The notes under the pieces: generated by a model
Told to the model about the DNA's origin: nothing
The model's input: only the letters and a program-made list of their open reading frames with translations
The model's database searches: none
Made by a program: the position numbers and the translations under genes
Shown: in pieces, positions 9,452 through 18,390 of the stretch
Layout of the letters: each line of letters opens with the position of its first letter
How positions within the stretch are numbered: position 1 is the stretch's first letter
From: Planctomycetaceae bacterium
GTDB taxonomy: Bacteria; Planctomycetota; Planctomycetia; Pirellulales; Thermoguttaceae
Assembly (NCBI GenBank): GCA_012719125.1
Contig: JAAYAY010000162.1
Span: 1-58,976, forward strand
Direction: 5' to 3'
Length of the DNA: 58,976 nt

Positions 9452-11752
9452 ATGACTCAGACCAGCGATCAGTTGCAGGCCGTTTCTGACCCGGGCCTGG
9501 AGGCGACTCCCATGAGCCACCCCATTCAGATCCTGGCCCGATTCTTGCGGATTGTTCTCCTTCGACGCGAGATCCTGATCGTGACCGTGATTGCCGCTCT
9601 GGCGTTAGCGGCGCTCTACTATGGAACGGCCACACGCATCTACGAGGCGAACGCGTCCCTTCTGGTTCTGCAAACCGGACAGCAAGACATGACTGCGCCG
9701 GTAGCCGGCGAACGCGTTGCAAAAGACTTGATGCCGACCTATACCAGCATTGCCACAAGCGAAGCGGTGCTGATCGAGGCCCTCAAGGCCCTTGCTTCCG
9801 AACACCGTAAGGATTTCTCCGGCATTCCGCGTTCCGATTGGCCCGAAGCGCTTCGGGCCAATCTCTCGGTTAGCGCCATGCGTGGAACCAATATCCTCTC
9901 AATCACCTACCGCTCGAAAGAGCCGCAGGCTGCTGCGGCGGTGGTCGATGCTGTGGTCACGGCATACATCAGCTTCATGAACGAGTTGCATCGCAGCACC
10001 GCCGGCGAGAACGCCGACGTCCTGATGCGAGAGCTGAACGAGATTGACGGCGATACTGAGCAGAAGAACCTCGAGAAGCGGCAAATTCGAGCGGAATCGC
10101 AGGAGTTGGCGATCCAGGACGGGGAAAAGGGCGTCAATGTGGTCGTCGCCCGCGCCATCGATCTGAACAACGCCTGGATGAAAGCTCACGAGGAGAGACT
10201 AAAGGCCTATTCACGCCTCCAGGGCATCCAGCAGGCCATTCAACGGGGTGAGGATCTCCAGCAGTATGCACTGGCAATGCTCGAAGGCGTCGGCAACGAG
10301 TTCATCAAGAGCGCTTTGGGCTTCAGCACTCAGGACTTCTATATTGTTGCCCAAAGCACCCAGCAGTTGCTTCGAGATAAGGCCGCACTCGAGTCGAAAC
10401 GACAAGTGCTTGGCCCGCAACATCGAGATGTGCGCGAAATCGAAGAGCGGATCCGCGTGACCGAGCAATACCTGAACAACCGCAGAGACGTTCAGATCGC
10501 GACGTTGGAACGGGCGAGCAGCGAGCAATTGGGGCCCATGCTGCTTCGCATCGCCCAGCAAGAATTAGAGCAAGCCACGGTCCACGAGCGAAATTTGTAC
10601 ACCAGCTACCAAGCGGAAAGCGCTCGTGCCCTGCAACTCGATGAAGGTGCCACCAGGCTCGATGCCGTGGAGCGCGATCTGGATCAACTCGCAGCTCTCA
10701 AACAAGCCTTGGTCGAGCGGCTCAAAGAGATCGATCTTCAGGGAAACGGCATGCTCAAGACCAGGATCATCAAGGCCCCCCAGGTGCCCCAAGGGCCGGC
10801 AAGTCCGAGATTGATCAAGACGTTCGCCTTGGCGCTGTTCCTGGGCATTGCCGCGGGATTGGCGATTATCTACGTTCTCGACCTCCTGGACGACCGGTTC
10901 CGATCGCCCGAGGAGATGCAGACCCAACTGGGCGTTCCCGTCCTGGCGATGGTCCGCAAACTGGAACCGCTCAACCAGGTCGGTCCCGGCGGCATCCACG
11001 TTCACGTGGAACCGACCGGAGTCGAAGCCGAGTCGTTCCGCACTCTGCGCACCGCCCTGGCGTTCGCTGGCGGTGGAGCCACGCGTCTCGTCGTCACCAG
11101 TACGGAACCGGGCGACGGCAAGACGACGATCAGTGTGAATCTGGGAACGACCATCGCCCAATCGGGCAAGCGAACGTTACTCATCGACGCCGATATGCGG
11201 CGGCCGGGCCTAACGCCGCTGGTCAACTTGCGCGGGCAGAGGGGTCTGTCGACCATTCTGCGGGATTCAGCACCGCTTGCCGATTCGATCCGCCACAACC
11301 TGGTGGCGGATTTCCTTCCGAATCTGGACATCATTCCTTCAGGTCCCCGTCCCGTCAATCCTATGGAACTCCTGGCCGACGATCGATTCTCCGATCTGCT
11401 GGCCTGGGCTGAAACGGTCTACGACCAGATCGTCATCGACAGCCCGCCGGTTCTGGCGGTCAGCGACTCCGCCGTCATCGGACGTCTGGTCGACGGCGTG
11501 GTGCTGACCGTTCGTCCCGAGAAGAATCGGCGCCGACTGGTAGTTCGTGCGGTCGAGAGCTTCCCGCCGCTCGGCGTCAATATTCTCGGGCTCGTTATCA
11601 ACAACGTCGACGCCGAGAAAAATCAAGACTACTACGGGTACGGCTACGGATACGGTTACTCCTACGAGTACGGGCACGAGCCCGCTAGCGACCCAGCTTA
11701 CGATGAACACGAACTGAAACGCCCGCGACGGGTCGGAAATGAGGCCGCTTGA
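9452..11752 (+). CDS. Wzc-type chain-length determinant fused to a BY-kinase domain
   Basis: An inner-membrane polysaccharide co-polymerase that controls chain length and export and phosphorylates itself on tyrosine. Of 766 residues, a Wzz domain lies between two membrane helices (about 40-60 and 455-475) with a long coiled-coil periplasmic region. A cytoplasmic ATPase follows, with a deviant Walker A TEPGDGKTT (551-559), Walker A' LLIDAD (576-581) and Walker B-like IVIDSPPVLAVSD (about 660-672). The tyrosine cluster is striking: residues 727-742 alternate Tyr and Gly. AAGGA precedes the ATG at a good distance. The 3' end overlaps the polymerase gene by 14 bases, so translational coupling is likely. 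Confidence 0.93.
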   Translation: MTQTSDQLQAVSDPGLEATPMSHPIQILARFLRIVLLRREILIVTVIAALALAALYYGTATRIYEANASLLVLQTGQQDMTAPVAGERVAKDLMPTYTSIATSEAVLIEALKALASEHRKDFSGIPRSDWPEALRANLSVSAMRGTNILSITYRSKEPQAAAAVVDAVVTAYISFMNELHRSTAGENADVLMRELNEIDGDTEQKNLEKRQIRAESQELAIQDGEKGVNVVVARAIDLNNAWMKAHEERLKAYSRLQGIQQAIQRGEDLQQYALAMLEGVGNEFIKSALGFSTQDFYIVAQSTQQLLRDKAALESKRQVLGPQHRDVREIEERIRVTEQYLNNRRDVQIATLERASSEQLGPMLLRIAQQELEQATVHERNLYTSYQAESARALQLDEGATRLDAVERDLDQLAALKQALVERLKEIDLQGNGMLKTRIIKAPQVPQGPASPRLIKTFALALFLGIAAGLAIIYVLDLLDDRFRSPEEMQTQLGVPVLAMVRKLEPLNQVGPGGIHVHVEPTGVEAESFRTLRTALAFAGGGATRLVVTSTEPGDGKTTISVNLGTTIAQSGKRTLLIDADMRRPGLTPLVNLRGQRGLSTILRDSAPLADSIRHNLVADFLPNLDIIPSGPRPVNPMELLADDRFSDLLAWAETVYDQIVIDSPPVLAVSDSAVIGRLVDGVVLTVRPEKNRRRLVVRAVESFPPLGVNILGLVINNVDAEKNQDYYGYGYGYGYSYEYGHEPASDPAYDEHELKRPRRVGNEAA

Positions 11753-14495
11753 CTCTGCCTGGGATGCATTGAGGAACTCTATGGCCTTACCGACTGCACG
11801 TGGCGCCGCCAGTTTGCCGAACATGAGGTCACGCGATCGCGGACGTCAGGCGGAATCGTGGACTCTCCGACTCGTGGACGCGGGGATCGCTGCCGCCCTG
11901 ATCGGTGTTCCGTTCTTCATGGGCGGTCGGACCCCGGCCGGGCAACTCGTCTTCGCTGCCGTTGGACTGTGGACCGGGCTGTGGTGGGCGATCCACCAAG
12001 CGATCGGTAACGGCGACCGCACGTGGCGCAACACGCTAGCCTTCGTGCCCATGATCCTGGCGCTCGCGCTAGTCTTCATCCAACTGGTTCCCCTCCCGCC
12101 GGGACTACTCAAGACGTTATCTCCCCATCTGTATGCGCTCCTGCCGCTCTGGACGCCCAGTGACGCGAGCCAAACGACGCTCGGAATCTGGCAGACTCTT
12201 TCTTTGACGCCCGAGACGACAAGACAGTGCTCGCTTCTGCTCTTCTCAGGGGTATTGCTGTTTGCGGTGACCGTTCAACGCGTTCGGCGCATCAGCGACG
12301 TCGAGCGAATCATTTTCTGGCTGGCGATCTCTGTTTCGTTGATGGCAGTTTTCGGCATTGCCCAGTTTCTCACGAGCAACGGCAAGTTCTTCTGGGTTCT
12401 CCAGCATCCGTATAGCGGAACGGACGAATGTGTCAAAGGGGCTTTTTCGAATCGGAACCATTTTGCCCAGTTCATGGCACTGGGATTCGGGGCCGTTCTC
12501 TGGTGGGTCTACAGCGATCGACTGGGGCCGCGAACTCGCGCGACGTCGCGGCACGGGTTCCACATGTCCAGCCCCCGCATCCCTCTGGGAAACGCCGCCA
12601 AGGCGCTCCTCATTCCCATTTGCTCCCTTGCCGTTCTTCTGTCGTTCTCGCGAGGAGGGATCCTCGCCTTGCTTGCGAGTGGGATAGCTGCTCTGTTCCT
12701 CTTACGCCACTTCGGGCGACTGAGCCGGAGAACGTTCGCTGTACTGGCCTGTTCGGGTATCGTGGTCTGTCTCGGCCTGACGATCTATGGGTATGATACC
12801 CTGTCCAAGCGATTTGCCGGCGACAACTCACTCGCCTCGCTCGACGGTCGCAGCCGAGTTTGGGCCGCCGCATGCGAGGGTTTTGGCGATCACCCGTTGT
12901 TCGGAACGGGCTTGTCGAGCTATTCCTCCGTCTACCCCATGTATCTGAAACCGGAGGCGGGCGATAGCGGTGTCTTCTACACCCATGCGGAGAACGGCTA
13001 CGTCCAGATTGCGCAAGAGACCGGGGCCGTGGGACTCCTCCTCGCCTTAGTCGCACTCGGCTTCTATTTCTGCTGGTGCGCCGTGGCCTTGAGGCGAGGG
13101 AACGAGCCCAGAAGCGGCCTCTGCTTCGTCGCTGTCCTGCCCCCCCTGCTGGCGAATGCAGTCCACTCGACCAGCGACTTCGTCTGGTACGTGCCGGGGT
13201 GCATGGGGGTCGTTGCCGTCCTGGGAGCGTGTGCCTGCCGGCTCTACCAACTCGAATGCCGACAAGACGCAACGGAATCGCAGTCGCGGCCGTTGCCGCG
13301 TTTTGCGTGGGCGGGAATTGCACTCTTGTTGACGGTTGCCAGTGCGTATTCGCTCCCCCAACCCTGGCAGGCGTACCAGGCAGAGGGGCCCTGGAACCGA
13401 TACCTGGCGCTGCAAGGTTCCCTTGAAGATCTTAATCGCAACACGGCCCACGATGACGTGCTTGCGCAGAGCGACGCACGAAAGGAAATCCTCGAGGATA
13501 TGCTCGTGGAGCTCTCGAGCGTTGTTCAAGCTCGCCCCGACTGGGCCAATGCTCATGCCTGCAAGGCCGAGGCTCATCGCGACCTGTTCCACGAGATGCA
13601 ACTGACAAGTGAAAACCCCTTCAGTATGCGGGATATCCGCGGTACTGTGGAAGACTGTTTCGAGTCGTTGGAGGCGGCGAAAGAGTGGTTACCCGTTGGG
13701 GTGGGACCGCATTGTACCCATCTCGAGGCCGCGTTGCAGCACGCGCATCGCGCCGTGGAACTTGAGCCGCTCCGAGGCGAGGCCTATCTGATTCTCGCCG
13801 AGTTGTCTTTTCTCGAGAATTCGCCCCCCTCCAGCTCCGCCTATATCGCCCAGGCCTTCCGAGTTCGGCCACACGACGGCACGGTCCTGTTCGAAATCGG
13901 CAACGAATTGGCTCGCGCCGGTCGTTACAACGAGTCTCTCTCCTGCCTGAAACGTTCGTTTCAATGCGGCAGCGTTCATCAGAAGCGTCTGATTCAGAGC
14001 TTCGCCGGGAACCTGCCCGCTGGCGTGTTTCTGAACGAGTTTCGCCCCGACGCCGACGCCATGCAACTCGTGTTGGCGCAATACTCGCGCCCCGAATTGG
14101 CTTCGGAAGTCGATTATGTCCTGGCAGCCCACGCAGCCGCTTGCGAGTCGCGAGCAGCATCTCTGCAAACTGAGGAAGCCGCCGTCTATTGGAGCCGTGC
14201 GGCCGATTCGTATCGGAGACTTCGGGATACGGCCAAACGCCGCGCGTGTCTGCAACGAGCGGTCGCCGCCGATTCGATGAACTTCGCTCACCGCCTGTCC
14301 CTCTGCCAGGCCTGCATGGCCGTCGAAGACTTCGTCGAAGCCGAGAAGCAGGCCCGTTGGTGCGTGCAACGCAAACCGGGACATCCCGAAGCCGAGAAGC
14401 TCCTCGACCGGGCCGTCGAGAAACGTCTCGCGTCGTCGAACCGGTCCGAGCCGGTGAATCAGGCGGGACTCACCTCTGTCAACGCGTGGCGATGA
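11739..14495 (+). CDS. Wzy-type O-antigen polymerase/ligase with C-terminal TPR-like repeats
   Basis: A 918-residue membrane protein that probably polymerises or ligates lipid-linked glycan repeats. The first 500 or so residues hold about a dozen helices. The Wzy_C/O-antigen ligase core is visible: GAFSNRNHFAQFMALGFG, LDGRSRVWAAACEGFGDHP, FGTGLSSYSSVYP and THAENGYVQIAQETGAVGLL. The remaining 400 residues are soluble and helical with tetratricopeptide-like spacing (for example HRAVELEPLRGEAYLILAEL and ARWCVQRKPGHPEAEKLLDR). The ATG at 11739 overlaps the Wzc-like stop. An ATG at 11781 is an alternative. It is the last gene of the plus-strand arm and meets the minus-strand arm tail to tail, only 14 bases apart. 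Confidence 0.88.
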   Translation: MRPLDSAWDALRNSMALPTARGAASLPNMRSRDRGRQAESWTLRLVDAGIAAALIGVPFFMGGRTPAGQLVFAAVGLWTGLWWAIHQAIGNGDRTWRNTLAFVPMILALALVFIQLVPLPPGLLKTLSPHLYALLPLWTPSDASQTTLGIWQTLSLTPETTRQCSLLLFSGVLLFAVTVQRVRRISDVERIIFWLAISVSLMAVFGIAQFLTSNGKFFWVLQHPYSGTDECVKGAFSNRNHFAQFMALGFGAVLWWVYSDRLGPRTRATSRHGFHMSSPRIPLGNAAKALLIPICSLAVLLSFSRGGILALLASGIAALFLLRHFGRLSRRTFAVLACSGIVVCLGLTIYGYDTLSKRFAGDNSLASLDGRSRVWAAACEGFGDHPLFGTGLSSYSSVYPMYLKPEAGDSGVFYTHAENGYVQIAQETGAVGLLLALVALGFYFCWCAVALRRGNEPRSGLCFVAVLPPLLANAVHSTSDFVWYVPGCMGVVAVLGACACRLYQLECRQDATESQSRPLPRFAWAGIALLLTVASAYSLPQPWQAYQAEGPWNRYLALQGSLEDLNRNTAHDDVLAQSDARKEILEDMLVELSSVVQARPDWANAHACKAEAHRDLFHEMQLTSENPFSMRDIRGTVEDCFESLEAAKEWLPVGVGPHCTHLEAALQHAHRAVELEPLRGEAYLILAELSFLENSPPSSSAYIAQAFRVRPHDGTVLFEIGNELARAGRYNESLSCLKRSFQCGSVHQKRLIQSFAGNLPAGVFLNEFRPDADAMQLVLAQYSRPELASEVDYVLAAHAAACESRAASLQTEEAAVYWSRAADSYRRLRDTAKRRACLQRAVAADSMNFAHRLSLCQACMAVEDFVEAEKQARWCVQRKPGHPEAEKLLDRAVEKRLASSNRSEPVNQAGLTSVNAWR

Positions 14496-14509
14496 TTGCA
14501 AGGGGTTCT

Positions 14510-15547
14510 TCACAGTCGCTCGGGCAGGATTGCGATGGTGGCGGCCCAGGACAACCCCACGCCGAATCCGACGAGCATCGCGCGAGAACGCGGCTTCAGC
14601 AGCCCCGACGCCTGCGCGTCGACCAGGGCGATCGGAATCGTGCTTGCCACCGTGTTGCCCCGATCGAGCATATCGATCATGAACCGTTCGGGGGCGATAT
14701 CGCACTGCTTCCGCAGCCGTTCGAGCATGAATTTGTTGGCTTGATGGAAGACGAACAGATCGATGTCGTCTCGCTGCAATTCCGCTCGGTCGAGCACTTC
14801 CTGAACCAGCGGCGGAACGCGGTCGACGCTGAAAGAAAACACTCCCGGGCCGTGCATGTAGAGCTGGTTTTTCGATCGCGTTCCGCCCTTACTGTCGGTA
14901 TGCTCGACGGCAGTCTCGGGCGTGGCCGGCATCCGCATGGCACCGGCAGGCACGATCAACAGATCCCCGCCGCTGCCGTCCGTTCCAAACACGAATGGTC
15001 CCAACAGCGGCCCATCGTCTTCCGGATTCTCAACCGCCTCGACCAGAGTTGCCGAGGCACCGTCGCCAAAGAGAGGCCGGCTGACCCGGTCCTTCCGATT
15101 GATGAACTTGCTGTAGGTGTTGCCCGTCAGCAGCAGAATCGTGCGGGCCTGGCCCGTTTCGATCAATCCGCGCGAGAGCGAGAGCCCGTAGATGAACCCG
15201 GAGCAGCCCAGGTTGAAATCGAAGGCCCCGCAGGCCTCCGACAGGCCCAGCCGGTGCTGCAACAGGCAGGCGGTCGTGGGCAGGAAATGATCGGGTTCCT
15301 GGGTGCAGAAGATGACGAAATCGATCCGCTCCTGCAAGGAAGGATCGCGAGCGAAGAGCTTCGCCGCGGCCTGGGCCGCGAGATCCGAGGACGTCTCACC
15401 CGGAGCGGCCACCCGCCGCGTTCTGACGCCGAGTTTCTGCTCGATGGCCTCAGGTGTCCAACCGCTATAGATGTCGGCGAGTTCGTCGTTGGCCAGGACC
15501 TGCTCGGGGAGGTGGAACTCAATCGCCGATATCTGAGCACGAGACAC
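14510..15547 (-). CDS. 3-oxoacyl-ACP synthase III (FabH-like) ketosynthase
   Basis: A thiolase-fold condensing enzyme of 345 residues that joins an acyl-CoA or acyl-ACP starter to malonyl-ACP. The catalytic triad is complete: Cys115 in FNLGCSGFIYG, His268 in FVFHQANKF and Asn298 in DRGNTVAST. LFGDGASATL is also present. I choose the GTG at 15547, with GGAG eight bases upstream, over a TTG at 15571. It is the last gene of the minus-strand polysaccharide arm, directly downstream of an acyltransferase, which suggests it makes an acyl or keto-acyl group for glycan or lipid decoration. A housekeeping FabH would usually sit with other fatty-acid genes, and none are here. Confidence 0.88.
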   Translation of the reverse strand: MSRAQISAIEFHLPEQVLANDELADIYSGWTPEAIEQKLGVRTRRVAAPGETSSDLAAQAAAKLFARDPSLQERIDFVIFCTQEPDHFLPTTACLLQHRLGLSEACGAFDFNLGCSGFIYGLSLSRGLIETGQARTILLLTGNTYSKFINRKDRVSRPLFGDGASATLVEAVENPEDDGPLLGPFVFGTDGSGGDLLIVPAGAMRMPATPETAVEHTDSKGGTRSKNQLYMHGPGVFSFSVDRVPPLVQEVLDRAELQRDDIDLFVFHQANKFMLERLRKQCDIAPERFMIDMLDRGNTVASTIPIALVDAQASGLLKPRSRAMLVGFGVGLSWAATIAILPERL

Positions 15548-15688
15548 GTCAGAGACTCCGTGGTCACACAACTTTCAGTCAAACAGTATAGGATACCCTG
15601 ACTCGGGGGGTTGTGGCAAGGGTGGGTGGAGCGGGTGGACGGATGCTGCGTGGCGCTCAAGAATACGGCCAGGATTCTGTCACGTAGA

Positions 15689-17017
15689 TCAGTTGCCTGA
15701 CCGGTTGTGAGTCAATTGTGCGGTCAATCCGCGGACTGAGTCTGAGGGACAGTGAATTCTGCTTGCGCGGGACGCGGCGTCGCGTAGCGGCAACGGCGAA
15801 CGGAAGAGATACGGGAAGCGAACCCAGTCCATAACGTTCACAAGAATAATCGAACCAATCACACCTGTAAGAAAACCAGATGCAACCAGAACGTGGGGTG
15901 ACCGGATGTGGAGCATGCCGGTGAGTATGGGCCGAGGAAGCGTCGACAACAAGGAATGTGCCAAGTAGATTTCCAAGGAGATCGATCCAAGATACTTCAG
16001 TCCGGGTGTTAGTGCCATAGTAAGGCACCCCAAGCACGAGCGTCCGATAGTGCAGGCAATCTCCGCCGGCCTCCCGCTTTGCCGAGAACCGGCCTCTTCA
16101 CGTACGTTGCCAGACGATGTGGTTCCTTTCGCGTGTCTCTCTGCTGCGGCAAGATACGCTGCTCCAGCCCACACGGACACGCATCCGATGGATGCAAGCC
16201 CTACCGCTGCAATTGGGCCTGCCTTTGATCCGCAAAGGCTGAACAGCACGGTGAGCAAGGCAAATCCCGTCAGGCATACACAACCCAAAACCCAAGATTT
16301 GCAGCTTGTGGCAGCGCGATTCATCCTCTCCCCGAATACAACTCCGAATGCAGAGTAGACCGCGCAACAAGACGCCTTTTGCGCAATGGGCCACGAATCG
16401 AACAGATGGCACGCTGACAGGGCGTAGAACAGGCACGTCACGACAAGAAAAGTGAAGTCACTCCCGCACGCTGCTCGCGTAACGGCGTAAAGGACAACGA
16501 TGATTGCCAGAGCGTACAGGAACCACAATCCGTAACCGTATGGCTCATACCACAGCCGAAGCACTCGCGACAGATCCGGTGGGGAATTCGTATGGGAAGC
16601 CATCAGCCAGTGGCAGACGGCGATGACCAATGTCCAGATCACGTAAGGATAGATCAGGCCAGCCAAGCGAGTAAAGAGAAAGGACGGTATTCCTTTGCGG
16701 ATGGAAGCGGAGAAGAAGAGCCCCGATATCATGAAGAACACCGGCATGTGGAACAGATAGACCCACTCACGAACAGTTCCGTAAAGACCGCGGCCTCCGT
16801 CAGCGATGAGATTGGCACTCTGCAGCCCACCGATGACATGTCCCAGAACCACGAGAAGAATGCATGCACCTTTTGCCACATCGGGCCAATCGATGCGGGT
16901 GCCGGGCCGGTGATCGGAGATTGTGGGGGTGGTGGGACTTGGTTGACGGACGTGGGAAGGTTGCGAATTGGAGAACCGGCCACCGAGAGTCCGAAGCATC
17001 GTGGGGTAACCAAACAT
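15689..17017 (-). CDS. Acyltransferase 3 family membrane protein
   Basis: An integral membrane O-acyltransferase (about 442 residues, ten or so helices) of the type that acetylates or acylates exported sugars. The family start is clear: RIDWPDVAKGACILLVVLGH holds the catalytic-type histidine, and FHMPVFFMISGLFFSAS follows. Near the C-terminus comes SLEIYLAHSLL. The frame stays open to 17251, but that would overlap the preceding glycosyltransferase by about 120 bases and translate a dispersed repeat, so I start at the ATG at 17017. An ATG at 16999 is equally plausible. It would act on the polysaccharide built by its neighbours. Confidence 0.85.
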   Translation of the reverse strand: MFGYPTMLRTLGGRFSNSQPSHVRQPSPTTPTISDHRPGTRIDWPDVAKGACILLVVLGHVIGGLQSANLIADGGRGLYGTVREWVYLFHMPVFFMISGLFFSASIRKGIPSFLFTRLAGLIYPYVIWTLVIAVCHWLMASHTNSPPDLSRVLRLWYEPYGYGLWFLYALAIIVVLYAVTRAACGSDFTFLVVTCLFYALSACHLFDSWPIAQKASCCAVYSAFGVVFGERMNRAATSCKSWVLGCVCLTGFALLTVLFSLCGSKAGPIAAVGLASIGCVSVWAGAAYLAAAERHAKGTTSSGNVREEAGSRQSGRPAEIACTIGRSCLGCLTMALTPGLKYLGSISLEIYLAHSLLSTLPRPILTGMLHIRSPHVLVASGFLTGVIGSIILVNVMDWVRFPYLFRSPLPLRDAASRASRIHCPSDSVRGLTAQLTHNRSGN

Positions 17018-17041
17018 GATGACAGTCTGCCAGCCGTGTGG

Positions 17042-17112
17042 GATTAGAGTCCTGGTTCTGGACCTGTGTGTAAGTCTTTGTGAAGGTTGGGTTGTGGTTT
17101 CGCTCCGCTTCA
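17042..17112. repeat. Dispersed intergenic repeat, copy 2
   Basis: Second copy of the repeat at 7671-7750, in the same orientation, lying between a glycosyltransferase and the acyltransferase. The best block is AAGGTTGGGTTGTGG. It extends the acyltransferase frame artificially upstream. Confidence 0.5.
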
Positions 17113-17130
17113 GGTACACATGATCTACCA

Positions 17131-18357
17131 TCAAGCTGCCTGCCGAGTAGTCGGCCGCGGGGCTATGAACGGTTGAGGGAAACGAGGGATGTCGGTACCA
17201 TCGACCACGCATTGATAGACGGTACGGAGCTTGGCGGCAACGGCGTCCCAAGTATAGTCACTCTGCACTAACATCTTGGCCGCTAACCCCATGGCCGTCC
17301 TGCAGTCATCATTCAGTTCGAGGCAATTCACAAGAGCATCGCGCAACTGACCGACATCAGGTTCGACGCAGATTCCGGCACCCGCTTGTTCCGCTTCCGG
17401 GAAGTTGCATCCCGGTGTGAACACCGCCACTTTGCCGCACGCCATTGCCTCCAGAAGCGACATGCTGAAGCCTTCGCTGAAGGAGGGCAACGTGTACACA
17501 TCGGCGCGCGAAAGCAGCCGAAGACGGTCTTGGCCGGTCACCAAACCAATACGCAGCACATGATCTCCGATACCGTGTTCTCCAATCAGGCGTTCCACGG
17601 TATCCCCGTATCCCCGGTCATTTGGTCCGGCCAACACCAGCATCGCGTCAGAGAGCGACTGGCGATGAACAACTTCTTTCCAGGCGGGAATCAAACGGCA
17701 CAAACCCTTCTCCGGGCTCAACCGAGACATGTAAAGGACAACACGTCGTCCCGTCAATTCGGGCCAGCGCTCGTGTGCTTCTTCTGCCTCGGGAAGGAGG
17801 GCAAACTCGCTCAACTCGATTCCATTTGGGACGATTACGACGGGGCCCCGATAACCGATTGAAGAAAGCCCCTCAGCTTCCGCCTCGGTGAACACGTGGA
17901 GGCATGCAGCTCCAAACACGACTCGACGTCCGGCAGTTTGAAGATAGATGCGCTTCTTCAAGTGGTGCAGCGGACCTTTGTGACGCAAGTGCTTGGGTCC
18001 GAGTTCTCCATGAGGTGTGAGAATATGGGGAATCCCTGACTTTGCCGCGAATTTTGCCGCCGCATATTGCGGGTGACTCCAGACCTCGTGCAAGTGGAGG
18101 AGAGTCGCATCGCTGGCATACTCGCGCAGGCCGCGTGGCAATGCAGGCGCCGAATACCAGAAGCGGGGGCGAGATCGCGGAAAGCCTATGCAAAGGCTTT
18201 GTGTCTTCACCTCGCAGGCCCGAGTCCCCTCGTCGAGTGTTGTCAACAGCCGAAGCGCGACATCGCCGCCTAGCATCGCGTCCGTCATGCCGGCTACGAC
18301 ACGAGGCGGTCCCCCCATTCCCGATTCCATACCCGTTGCGACATGGACCACTCGCAT
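17131..18357 (-). CDS. GT4-family glycosyltransferase
   Basis: A GT-B fold glycosyltransferase of 408 residues. The N-terminal half has the glycine-rich acceptor loop MESGMGGPPRVVAGM and the HLHEVWSHPQYAAA and LTPHGELGPKHLRHK segments. The C-terminal Glycos_transf_1 half shows VLYMSRLSPEKGL and the nucleotide-sugar motif EGFSMSLLEAMACGKVAVF. The ATG at 18357, with GGAG eight bases upstream, is preferred to a TTG at 18384 because it opens the first beta strand (MRVVHVATGM). It belongs to the minus-strand polysaccharide operon. The donor and acceptor sugars cannot be read from sequence. Confidence 0.88.
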   Translation of the reverse strand: MRVVHVATGMESGMGGPPRVVAGMTDAMLGGDVALRLLTTLDEGTRACEVKTQSLCIGFPRSRPRFWYSAPALPRGLREYASDATLLHLHEVWSHPQYAAAKFAAKSGIPHILTPHGELGPKHLRHKGPLHHLKKRIYLQTAGRRVVFGAACLHVFTEAEAEGLSSIGYRGPVVIVPNGIELSEFALLPEAEEAHERWPELTGRRVVLYMSRLSPEKGLCRLIPAWKEVVHRQSLSDAMLVLAGPNDRGYGDTVERLIGEHGIGDHVLRIGLVTGQDRLRLLSRADVYTLPSFSEGFSMSLLEAMACGKVAVFTPGCNFPEAEQAGAGICVEPDVGQLRDALVNCLELNDDCRTAMGLAAKMLVQSDYTWDAVAAKLRTVYQCVVDGTDIPRFPQPFIAPRPTTRQAA

Positions 18358-18390
18358 GCCTTTTACTCCGCTGACACCGGTCAATGTACG

